From Gymnopilus junonius (lineage: Eukaryota; Basidiomycota; Agaricomycetes; Agaricales; Galerinaceae), in NCBI GenBank assembly GCA_015501075.1, contig JADNYJ010000089.1:94540-158539 (forward strand): a stretch of 64,000 bases of DNA, written 5' to 3'. Positions 12,290-22,603 of the stretch are shown here, piece after piece. The position numbers were made by a program, and so were the translations under genes. A model generated the notes under the pieces. That model saw only the letters and a list, made by a program, of their open reading frames with translations. It had not been told where the DNA came from and made no database searches. The first letter of the stretch is position 1. Each line of letters opens with the position of its first letter.

Positions 12290-13270
12290 CTGACATCATT
12301 TGCTCCAGCTCACATGTAAAGGGAACAGGCTGTACCTGCATAGAACGAAGAAACTACCTCCCAGTCGCAGCGTGAAGACGGAGGCGTAAAGGACACCTGG
12401 AGGCAAAGGGTATTCCTCCGACTCTTGGACTCTTGTTAAAAGGGAGGAGGTAGGTACGGCAAGGGCGATATGACGAAACGCACTGAGCTCCATTGGACGT
12501 GCATTGAGGAGGCGGAAACGATGCAGGAAGACAGAAATGCCGCTTCCATCTCCTGTTTGCATGGAGGCAGAAGTGACAGCGACGGCGACGGCGACGGGTG
12601 GGGAGGTGGTGGCAGAGGAAGAGAAGGGAAAGTCGCTATCAAAAGATACGTTAGTGTTGTCCTTGCACTAGTAAAAATGAAAAAGGAAGGGAGGAATGGA
12701 CTCGAACGAGCCCGTTCCTTGGCGCACCTCATTCCCTTGCTTTCATTCCTCCAGCTCACGTGTAAAGGGAATAGGTGTGGGGCGGAAAACCCGCATCTCG
12801 AGATGGTGCAGAGGCCATCTAAAGACCTCGATCTCCACCTACGCATGTCGGTTGCATGGTTCTTGAAGGCCTCGAGTCGGATCCTGAGCCTGAGCCAGAC
12901 GCACACGGCAGCATCGATTTCCTACCACTTTCCCTGTCCAAGGACATCCCTCCAACTCTTGTTCAAAGGATGGAGGTCGGCATCGGAAGGGCGATATGAG
13001 AAACGAGCCGAGCTCGTGGGGACGTGCGTCGAGGAGACGGAAGCGATGCATGAAGACCGGGAAAGACCACTTCCGTCTTCTGCTCGCATGCAAGAGGTAA
13101 AGGGGGGGAAGGGGCGATGGGGTGAGGAAACAGTGGAAGAGTGGAAGATTGTGGAAGAATTGCTATCAAACGATGTCAGTATTGTCCTTGGACTAGTAAG
13201 AAAACAAAAAGGAATGGCTCCTCGTTCGAGCCCATTCCTTTGCGCACCTCATTCCTTTGCCAAAAGTATC
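12290..13270. repeat. Imperfect direct repeat, unit about 0.5 kb, two copies
   Basis: The stretch at about 12400-12770 recurs at about 12930-13265. Matching landmarks are AAGGGCGATATGA, the run around GAGGAGRCGGAARCGATGCA, CTATCAAAMGATRYNAGT, TTGTCCTTGSACTAGTAA and GCGCACCTCATTCC. The phrase CTCCAGCTCAC.TGTAAAGGGAA also occurs at 12303 and 12749. The spacing between copies is roughly 450-530 bp. A long open frame (12470-13336) crosses both units and carries the repeat into its translation. It is G+C-rich and low in complexity, so I regard the frame as a by-product. Confidence 0.65.
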
Positions 13271-13990
13271 TTCGTTCTCCTCTCGTTACAGCCTAAGTCC
13301 CTCGGCAACCCCCAAAAGTGGTATCGTAGTGGGTGAACATTGTCGAGGAACGACTCATCTACAGATCAAGATAATCGAGTCAGTCCTTCAAAGTGAAAGC
13401 CATGGTTGCAACATACCCGCGCTATGCACTTACCGAGGTCCGCCGTGATGAAGAAAGAGAGGAATAGATGGAGGAAGAGGGAGTCGTGTGGTGGTAGTGG
13501 AAGGAAAAGGTCGGAGCAAGGTATCACGTCACCATCACACCTAACGCGAGACATTGGGCGATTGTTGGGCGAGTTCACGCCTGCACATCGAGGCATGTAT
13601 GGCTAAGCTCCCAAAAAATCCCAACGGCAATCAATAACTATGATCTATTAGGCCGTATAGGTTTCTCGAGTCTCCCTTAGCGCTGGAGACAAAAATTAAA
13701 AAATTATAAAGTCGGGGCAGGAAAATCAAATTATCACGTGATTCAACGCGCTGGTGACGACGCATCTTCGCCTTGGGCTGTAGGTCGAGGCATGTACGCC
13801 TAAGCTTCAAATAATAAATACAATGTATTCTACCAATTTAGAGTATTCGTAGTTAAAATTTCAAGGGTCTCCGAAGGGTATTCATTTCAGTATGCTACTT
13901 TTCCTTCATGAAGTTACGGTGAGTTGTAAATACTTGCAAATAACATGACCTCGGAGATGCGAGCTGGAACCCAATCGTTTATTTCTGTCC

Positions 13991-16190
13991 TTGATCTACG
14001 CTGCTGTAATGCCTGAATTCCGTGAAAGTCTGGCACATTTTCTGTACTTCTTTGCTATGTGGAACCTGTACAAAGGAAAAACTAGCTTTGTCCTCTTTGG
14101 TCTCTGGGCTGACTACACTGCTGCTGAAGTTAAACGGACTGGCAAAGGCAAAGAAGGACTTGTCCAAAAGCTTGATTCCACCTGTGCTTTCAAGAGAGGC
14201 ACTAAAGGATGCCAAACCCTTCTCTTTCCCCAATCTTTTCGGAAATCAAAGGCCCGGCCAAACCCCTCCTCCCTGCAAACTTTGGAATTAAAGAAAGTTG
14301 AGCATACAAGTCGCGCGATCTTCTTCACCTTTGGAAGCATGTGCCTTAAGGTGAGTTCCTCCTATCTCATTACAATTTAAATTGCTCATTGAACTCAGGT
14401 GGCGTATCTCACACATACTTCAATCCAATGGTATACACGTGAACAGTGGGAGTGCTCTGTTAGAACCATTCCAAAGGAAGTGAGTTGGATATTTTGTATC
14501 TAAATTCAGTGTAATAACCAGGAACTACACAGCACCGGGGTAAAATTGGCCTTGCTCTTAAATTTAAAGAACACATAATTGCATTTGTAACAAATGATCT
14601 CGTATTTCAGGTAAAGTTTCTGTGTATTTTATCCAAGTCATGCTGATATTGGTAGCCTGTCTGGGAGGAAACATTCAACCACAAAAAGAAGAAATCTATG
14701 ATATTACCCATCCTCCATCTATCTATGATGATTATTCCTATTTTCTTACAAAGGTAGCCAACTGGATTCAAGGATGAGCCAGTGGGATATGCTCTGGATT
14801 GGCATGCGAGGTGATCAGGTCAACACAAGATGTCTGGTGTGGAATTGGTGTTTATACCATTTGTGAAGTTTTTTTCGATGCTGGTAGGTTTTACTTTAAT
14901 TTAATTAATTATCATCCCAACCTCGCACCAGGACTCTCACCCTTCTTGACAGAGGGGGAAGTTTTTGATTGCCCATCAAGGACTGTGTGTCTGTGTGAGG
15001 CTTTTTATGCATATGCATACTGATCTTATAAAAAACTGCCGTAAGTGATTTGATATATTTAAAGATTCAGAAATTGATATTTAGCAGGGCTCTTCTTAAT
15101 TCTGCAACTGTGGACAGTGTATTAGCCCCAACACAGGAGCAACACCTCAAGTATATCCACTGGCTCCATGTGTATGCCAAAAACACTACACAGATACCAA
15201 AACATATGTCAAAGCTAGTCGACAGTTATAATGTATGTGGTTCTATGCTATTTCAATGTTCCTGCTCTAAAACATTTCAGGATACACTGAGTAATCTCAG
15301 CATGCAACCCAAATCATGGTTTTGAGCTATGGGAGGGGTTGTCCTTCATGATGTGTTTGATTCAATATATATTCGTGAAGCATTTGAGAAGAAAACTATC
15401 AATCTGGGTCATCTGGTCTTTGGTGAAAAAGATTGGAAGCACCTAGATGGTCTCATTTCACTGGATATAGATCCTCTATCATGTATGTTTGCTGAACAAG
15501 GTATGTAAGTTGTTTCCACCTTAGTCAAAAAAATTGACCATATCAATGCAGGGCTACTCAAATCACAAATGAACCTGCTTCTAGATTCCTATGAGAACCT
15601 CTATCCTCCACAGAATAAATCAGACTATCAGTTCTGGCCAACTTATGCATATGCAGTGAAGAAGCAAATTTGGTCAATAGTTCATTGTTTCCCTCCTAAT
15701 TCACATTGCTCTGAAGGGTGAGTAACTCCTGTAACTATCCTTAATTGTTCTCCTTCTTACAAGTCTCAAAGTGAGGATGCTAGAGTCATTGACTTCAAGG
15801 AGTACAATGGTCTTGAACATCGATGCCGCCTTTTCTCAGTCATTGTCACTGAAACCCAAGGAGTTGCAATTGGACCCCTCGAGTACTGTGGAAATGGCCG
15901 TATTCTATGCTTTCCTTCTGGACAAAAAAAGTGAGCCCTATCAATCTTTTTTTCCATCCTCAATTTAATTTTGTATTTGATAGACTCTCACTTGTTCATA
16001 AAGGAGACCCTGTTCTTTCTCTCCACCAGATCACTCAACAGGCAAAACATGAATTTCGCATCAAAAACAACCTGGTCCAACCTGGAAAAGCCAAAGTAGC
16101 CATGACTGGAGGACAGCGTGAAGCACAACAAGAATTCATCCAAAAGGCATTACGATGCATCCACGGCTCTCACAGAGCAATATGGTAGTA
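13991..16190 (+). pseudogene. Decayed multi-exon gene, unknown transposon-linked family
   Basis: Coding-like segments follow one another on the plus strand. They include LSREALKDAKPFSFPNLFG (about 14180-14250), LELKKVEHTSRAIFF (14283), VAYLTHTSIQWYTREQWEC (about 14400), DEPVGYALDWHAR (about 14772), MGGVVLHDVFDSIYIREAF (15329), LISLDIDPLSCMFAEQ and VIDFKEYNGLEHRCRLFSV (about 15785). Frames change repeatedly and several GT..AG gaps of 50-70 nt can be placed. I do not recognise a catalytic motif. The order and style resemble the decayed genes on either side, so it may belong to the same mobile-element complement. Exact exon limits are not reliable. Confidence 0.4.
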
Positions 16191-16749
16191 CTTCTACTAA
16201 TTCTTCTTTTTCTCTGTTCTCAGCTTTCCAATGCTCATCTACCAATCCTATACCAACACCACCACCTCTTCATCCCATTTCTGATAGAACCAATGCACTT
16301 TCTACACCTATTCAGCCTGTAAAGAAGTGCCGAATTAGCCAAGATAAGCAGATTGCTCTTTTTGGGAACCTTAATGGGCCGGAAAATATGTATGGAATTA
16401 CGCATAGCACAAGTAGAACCACTCACTGCTGTATTCCTAATCATATCTAATCTTTCAACTCATGCTAACTTAAATTCTCTGCTCTATATACAGAAGTCCA
16501 ATTTTTATTTTTAAATGAAAGGGTCAGACAAACAGGCCAACGAGATAAGGACTACTAGTAGTGAGTCAAGGATAGAAAGAAAGTTGGACTGGGTATAATA
16601 CTTGAAACCTAGTCAAGTCAGTATGTCCAAGTTAAACGAGTGACAAAGGTCAGATATTTAAGCTGGCTACAATCAAATGGGCTATGAGACAAAGAGGATA
16701 ACTTGAAAGTAACGAAAAAGATGTAGAGAAAGAATATTTACACAGGGTA

Positions 16750-16986
16750 TACTGTACTAAAACGTTCAATTCGACACCCCCTCCGACCTGTGACCGACCA
16801 AACCACTTTTTCATTTTGTCAGATTACCAAATTTGGACGTTTTTGATGGATTTGTAAGCGAATTTGGGCTCCGGAAGCCCGTTCCGGGCGATTTTTTGAG
16901 GATTTTGGCATGACCGCTGCCAAATTTCGTCGTTTTAGGGAGGCCTGTGATGCGTGACCTGTCGAATTGAATGTTTTAGTACAGTA
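16750..16986. mobile_element. MITE, Tc1/mariner-type, 237 bp
   Basis: The ends are inverted repeats of about 27 bp: TACTGTACTAAAACGTTCAA at 16750, and its complement with one mismatch finishing at 16986. Both ends are flanked by TA, the target duplication expected of Tc1/mariner elements. The interior has no open frame of note. It is too short to encode a transposase, so it would be a non-autonomous element. It lies between two decayed genes. Confidence 0.85.
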
Positions 16987-17006
16987 TATGATTAATGGAA
17001 TACCAA

Positions 17007-18195
17007 TCAGTCATCATCAAGGGTAAGGTCAATGATTTCGGCATTGGATGGGAGGAGAGTAGTTGGCTCACAAGTGTGAGCATGGAAGGCTGTTCTAGTC
17101 AAGATTATATGGCAGTGCATACATTTGAGGAATAAATTGTTGAACTCTTCCTCTGTTAGACCACCATGCCTTGTACTGTTGAGGGCCATCAATGCACCAA
17201 AGGTGGTCTTTGGTTTCCACCTTGGAAGTGGAAATGCCTGGGTAAGGTGGGTGGCAAGGTCAGTACCTAGATAAGTGATAATCGATCAGCAAACATCATA
17301 TTTCAGAAAACTGAATCACTCACTAACACCCACCCTTGCCCATTTTGCAGGGTGATTGCAGGGTTGAAGAATCCTTTGAACTTCACCCTCTGACTCAGAG
17401 GATGTGGCCTGTGGGATGTCTCAAATGAGAGGGATATTTGAGTGGTCTTGGGAGGATGGAGGAGTTGGCGATAATGGAGGGAGTGCATTTTCATTAGTAA
17501 TGCAGTGCCTATTAGGCCTTGGAGTAGTAGGCAGTCTATTCTTGTCATTTCTGACTCAGCAAGGACTAAAGCACACTGCAGGTGGTGCCGGAGAACCTGG
17601 TGCTAAAATAAAAATTAACTTGCATTGAACACAAAGAATAGATGGATTAGTACCTCACTGAGGATATATCTTGACTGGTAGGCCGAGGCAGTTGTATAGA
17701 CATTCAAGAAATACTGACAATAAAGAAAGTCAGTGCTTGGCTTCAGTAAAAGATTTTGAATGCCATACCCCAGTATTTACACAGGCCCCCAGCACAGGCA
17801 GCCACATACTGACCTGTGAGTGGACCAGTCGTGACAAGGAATATGGCGGACTCAGTGCATGTCTCAGTGTAAACAGCACAGAGGCAGGTAGGAGCATAAC
17901 AATTATGCATCTGCCTGTAGTCATTGAGGTCAGAAGGGGGAACACAATGATTGTTCTCAATGGGCCTATGAAAGTAGAAGTCAGTATCAATAAACTACAT
18001 GAAGTGAACTGTGCTTTGAACTTACCAGTACCACAGAGCAAGGCGATTCTCATCCACTGACCATTCAAGTATCCAGTTTCTCGATTCAAAGTGGACACAA
18101 CAATTGAGGGGAAGAAAACCAAGTGGGTCAACAACAGAATAAGCTGGATTCCCATTGTAAATGGGTGGGAATGGTACATTCACAGAGAGAGCCAT
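17007..18195 (-). pseudogene. Decayed zinc-ribbon-type gene of a repeated family
   Basis: The start at 18195 (MALSVNVPFPPIYNGNPAYS) opens a run that splices (GTAAGT...CATAG) into a Cys-rich block with NHCVPPSDLNDY, CYAPTCLCAVYTETCTES and GQYVAACAGGLCKYW. A piece with YNCLGLPVKIYP follows, then a Ser/Pro linker. The C-terminus (17007-17275) has a CxxC...HxH-type cluster (CMHCHIILTRTAFHAHTC) and an acidic end, IDLTLDDD. The Cys spacing recalls GRF-type zinc fingers, but that is a guess. At least three in-frame TGA codons lie in the joined frame (17655-17657, 17556-17558, 17421-17423). It is probably a dead member of a transposon-associated gene family. Confidence 0.55.
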
Positions 18196-18210
18196 TGAAA
18201 AGAGCGACAA

Positions 18211-19257
18211 GTGGTTGGTATTTTTTTTAAAAAGTGAAGGAGTGTCCAGGTTGTGGATATTGAAACGCGCTACAATGGAGGGCTTATATATGGCGAGGTC
18301 TCTCTCTATACAGCTATTGAAGACTTAGTTGAGTCATTTGCGCATTTTTTACCAAGTCCTTTGCATGCTTGTCGGACACTTTCTGCCATGTCCCTCATGT
18401 AATTTGACCATTTTTGTACAGCGACTGAATGGTTGTATTAGCAACTGAACTAAAATATTGGGCACTGCATATTTGTGCCTTCAAACATTGGAACTGCAAG
18501 GGTCGACTGAGTGCATTTGAATTTATAAAGAAAATTTATTGAGGAGCTGTAAGGAACAAATGCTACACCAGTCAAGGTCAACCCTAGGGCCCTAGGGTCT
18601 GATCGGTTACTATTCATATGATGATTGGTACAGAAGACAATTGCATTACATCTGGAAGCAACTATTCGAGATGCACTGAAATATCTTACTTCACACTTAA
18701 ATGAGGGAGAGGAATGAAACCTGCAAAACATTACTCCTACAAAGGTAGCCTCCCACAAGAACAAAGCTTCAAAAACAATGCATGTTACCGTTCCACTGGT
18801 CACTAACCTCCATACTTATCAATATGCCCCTCAACCATTGTTGTGGCATCATGGACCCTATCAGACCCTATCAAAAGCATAGAAATAAATTAGAAATGAT
18901 TGTGACACAGTTTTTATTATATTACTTTGGAAAACAATGTCTGGCCAGAGGGAAGACCGTTGCTGTACCATACCGGTTGGGGCAGCCATGTCATGCTCTA
19001 AAAATACACTCCCCAGTAGAATCTGAGCCTTGATTCCACTTATGGTAACTGGTGCCTGGATTGAAAAAGAAGAATTGACTCATCCCTCTTGTGCAGACAT
19101 GGGGGCAAGTGCCCAAGATGGTGCCCCTGTTGATGTGGGAAAGCACAGCCATAGATCAGCCCAGCTCCGGGCTAGTGTGATGATAACCAGACGGCAGGCT
19201 GAAAACGGTTGGGGCTATGTCAGCTGTGTCCGTTTCAACACACTACAGCCTCTCCGT
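18211..19257. other. No confident gene
   Basis: A minus-strand frame at 18450-18803 stays open for 117 codons and is Cys/Phe-rich. A plus frame at 19030-19290 is also open. Neither has a recognisable domain or splice context. The interval is probably transposon-derived DNA into which the hAT-type element to the right inserted. Confidence 0.35.
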
Positions 19258-19265
19258 ATTGGTTT

Positions 19266-20731
19266 TAGGGTTGCCAAAGTTCAGTTCTGAACCGACAGTT
19301 CGAACCCGAACCGGCTGAACCAGACCAACAGTTCAGGTTCAGTTCCGTTCAGTCCGGCCGTGGGCTGAGTAGGTTCAGTTCTCAGTTCTCAAAATTTGAG
19401 ATTTCTGAGAACTGGGTTTGAACCGGTTTGAACCGAACTTTTAGCCATGGATATTGCAATTTTTGTAGCACCAAATGAAGCACGGAAAGTCGAAATATTG
19501 AGTGTTTCACGAGTTGATGCTGCATTGATGTGATCCTAATTTGAGTCGGAGCTTAAAATGACCATCCATAGAACCTCTCACTCCATCACTACATCCACCT
19601 TCCATCCGTCACCCATCCACCTTCGTCTCCCTCTTTTTCTCATCACTCCACATTGTCCCTCCCTCAGATGAGGATGTGAGCTGGTACAGGCACATAAAGT
19701 ACATCCAGAATGTGCTCGCGTATCCATCGCGAGCACATTTTATCTTCCTATCCCTTTTCTGCCGAATTTACTGATCTTGCTTTTCTTTTCAGGTTGTTTT
19801 TGGCCAACCATTGAAGGATCGGGGGGTGGAGATATAACAAGCAGGGACCCTTGAAGAGGGAGGCCATCCACATATGTCCATGTTCTTCTTTTTTTCACTT
19901 GAGAATGCACTAACAATGTCTTTTCTGTTTCTTTGACAGAAATGGCCATCTAGCTGGCCCTCCTACCTCCCTCATTAACAAGAGCGAGTTGGAGGTAGAA
20001 TCTGCTTGCACTGCCACTGCTCTCATCCCCACATCCACCACCACCTCCCTCGCATTGAAGAGTGAGCCAGAGATGACGTGTCGGCCTCCCTCCTACGCCG
20101 CCGCCACCCTACCTCTCTGCTTTTTCACCTCACATGGCATTGAGCTCGGAGGACAGCCGCCCCCCTCCACCTTTTCTACTGCTGTCGTCTGGCCCCACCA
20201 CCCTCACCTTTGCTCAACCAGGTGAGCTCACATTTGACCATGGCACCCACCCAGGCCATTGCAACTGGCAGCATCATCGTGGATGTGACTGGAAACCCAC
20301 CGCGTTGGTGTAGGGTCATCGCAACCCCACAATGTCTTTGGTCATTGTGGACGCCGCCACCACCCCGCACATTGTATCAAGTGCCCTTACGTCGATGCGG
20401 AACCCATTATGTCAGTGTAGGGGACATTGGGACCTCCACAACATCATTGCAGTGGTGACCACTACCCAGCGACATTGTCTCGATTGCCCCCGTCCTGTAT
20501 ATTTACTTCTTAGGCTGTTGTATTGACTTTTTAGACTAGAATATATACATTTTTTCTTAAATCTTGTGGTTCACCAGTCCGAACTGCGAACTGGACAGAA
20601 CCGAACCGGAAGAACTGGTTCTTGAAAGTTCAGTCCAGTTCCAGTTCGGTTCTGGCAAATTTTTAAAAGTTTGGTTCTCGGTTCTCGAAAATCTGTTGAG
20701 AACTGAACTGAACCGAACTTCGGCAACCCTA
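19266..20731. mobile_element. Non-autonomous hAT-type element, 1466 bp
   Basis: The left end is TAGGGTTGCCAAAGTTCAGT and the right end is its imperfect complement finishing ...CGGCAACCCTA. Perfect 8-bp target duplications (ATTGGTTT) flank it at 19258-19265 and 20732-20739. Subterminal zones carry many GAACCGAAC/GTTCGGTTC motifs on both sides. Terminal repeats of this form and 8-bp duplications are typical of hAT transposons. No transposase is encoded. The interior (19560-20530) is anonymous and Pro/Thr-codon-rich, and may be captured host DNA. Confidence 0.85.
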
Positions 20732-21091
20732 ATTGGTTTAGCCATCTTAACAAATCTGTTAGACCCATCTTCAAACTATTTCTCATGTGGTGCATTTGTG
20801 TTTCAAAACTTCATGCCATATGGCTGCCCATAGCTTGACATGGCCGACATCACTGATATGCTTATGATGCTTCAATAGACCTGTGCTTGATCACACAGCT
20901 TTTGGTATCACCGGTGACAGCAGGTGGTGTATGAACCTCCAAGCGAAGGCAGTTCAATATCACCAATGAGCAATCTCCATGGACTTTGAAAATAGATGCT
21001 ATAGATAGAAGCAGTGGACTGATGGCCATGCAGACATTGTGCTTCTCTGGCCTCGAGGCTGCTGCAGAGAGGAGCTGCTGACTGATGAGAC

Positions 21092-21284
21092 AAACATTTC
21101 CTAGGGAATCTTGGCATTGTTTGTAGCCTCATGGCCAAGTGCATGCCTGTGTGCATCAGCTGTGCCAACTGAATAGAAAAGAGCCTTGACTCCTTGTCCA
21201 ATAACCCTAGAACGGGCATTTGATATCACCGGGACAGATAGATGGATGGATCATGACAGCTTTAGATAGATTGAGGCAGTGTGG
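21092..21284. repeat. Direct repeat, left copy
   Basis: This segment matches 22308-22498 over about 190 bp. Both contain GCATCAGCTGTGCCAACTGA, then a GGCATTTGATATCACC block and CATGACAGCTTTAGATAGAT. On the minus strand both encode MPVLGLL(D/G)(K/N)E followed by QLAQLMH, so the duplicated unit was probably coding. The copies differ by scattered substitutions and small gaps. Confidence 0.65.
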
Positions 21285-21310
21285 GATAGGGGGCCTTCAG
21301 CCGAGCAACC

Positions 21311-22202
21311 AGTAATATCAGGTCACCCCGAGGGGGTTGTGAGAACCTAACTTTTTAGGAAGGGGCCTACGGTCAGTCACATCTGGTCACCAGCCTCGCG
21401 CTGGCCCATCAATTTAGCCGATCGGTGGCTGATCGCAAAGATAAGCCATCATGCTGTGCACTCCTGCTCTCCCCCAGTCTCCCCCTCATTCGTACTTCAA
21501 TATCTCCACTGAAATCAATGTTCTATTCTATTTTTTCATTTACTTTACTTATTCTTTTCTTCTCTTCCCATCTGGCTCAACAATGGACAATGTCTCAGCC
21601 CTTGCTCTCTTTATAGAGGGCTCATTCATCAGCACAGCTATATCATCACTTCCGGGCAACTCATTTTCTTCTCGGTAAGCCATTGTGACCTTTCCTTCAA
21701 TTCCAAGCCTCTGTTCCTCCAACGGGAAACAAACATGTCAATTAGCATCTCTGGAGGAATCAGCGGCAACTTATATGTGCTGGGGAGATCTTTAGCAGGT
21801 TCTGCATGCTCAGTGAGCAAGTGTATGATGGCAGAATACTTCCAAATAGTGCGTGGCTCACCAGAAAGGGAAGGAGGGCAAAAGTGGCAGTGGATTGGTA
21901 CGTTCATGCATGGATACTCTTTGGACAGCTTGTAAGGCCTTCGTCATCTCAGAGTTGCAGGATGTGGGTTATGGGACACAATTTCATTACCAAAAAAGAT
22001 GGGCATAAATTTATGCAGCCATTGTTGGCTAAATACAGTGTTTATGAGCATAGGATCTGGCGAGCGTAGGATCTGGTGAGCATCGTGGATGTCCTGTGCA
22101 GGCTCTGTTTATCTTATTGATTGGCTGATGAATGAGTGACACCAGAGTGACATCCTAAAAAGTCAGTTTCTCACAACCCCTTGGGGTGGGCTGATATCAT
22201 GG
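21311..22202. mobile_element. Inverted-repeat element, about 0.9 kb, zinc-finger remnant inside
   Basis: Sequence at 21311-21360 is repeated in reverse complement at about 22152-22202. The shared core runs from ATATCAG through GGTTGTGAGAA to CTTTTTAGGA, with roughly 80 percent identity by eye and a 1-nt gap. No target duplication was found. The minus strand inside (21638-21907) has a C2H2-like cluster, CHFCPP...HLLTEH, in a charged context typical of zinc-finger remnants in mushroom mobile elements. The element lies between two direct-repeat copies, which may record a nested insertion. Confidence 0.5.
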
Positions 22203-22307
22203 AATGTTTGGGTGATGGCCCCTTGGTGTGGGATCTGGGGTTGTCATGGGAAATATCTGAGGCGATGAACTATGCTCCATCCAATAGACACTGCATATAG
22301 TAACACA

Positions 22308-22498
22308 TCGAAACAAACATTCACCAGGGAATCTCGGGCATTGCTCATAGCCTCACTTCCAAGTGCGTGCATCAGCTGTGCCAACTGAATGGTACAGAGC
22401 CTTGCCTCATTGCCCAATAACCCCAAAACAGGCATTTGATATCACCAAGATGATAAGATGGATGGACCATGACAGCTTTAGATAGATTGATAGAAGCG
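22308..22498. repeat. Direct repeat, right copy
   Basis: This is the partner of 21092-21284. Its minus-strand frame reads MPVLGLLGNEARL, then QLAQLMHALGSEAM, and stays open through 22244. It is less interrupted than the left copy. Confidence 0.65.
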
Positions 22499-22603
22499 AG
22501 GAGCTATCATAGCTCTCCCCACTATGACACCTTCCTTAAATAGAAATTTTCATATGATTTACCTATTGAGCGAGTATTCTACCTAAAGTCTAAAAAATAT
22601 TAT

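Noticed and set aside
12470..13336. 288-codon open frame taken as a gene
   Set aside because: It spans two copies of an imperfect DNA repeat, is G+C-rich and low in complexity, has no domain, and an antisense frame is also open over much of it.
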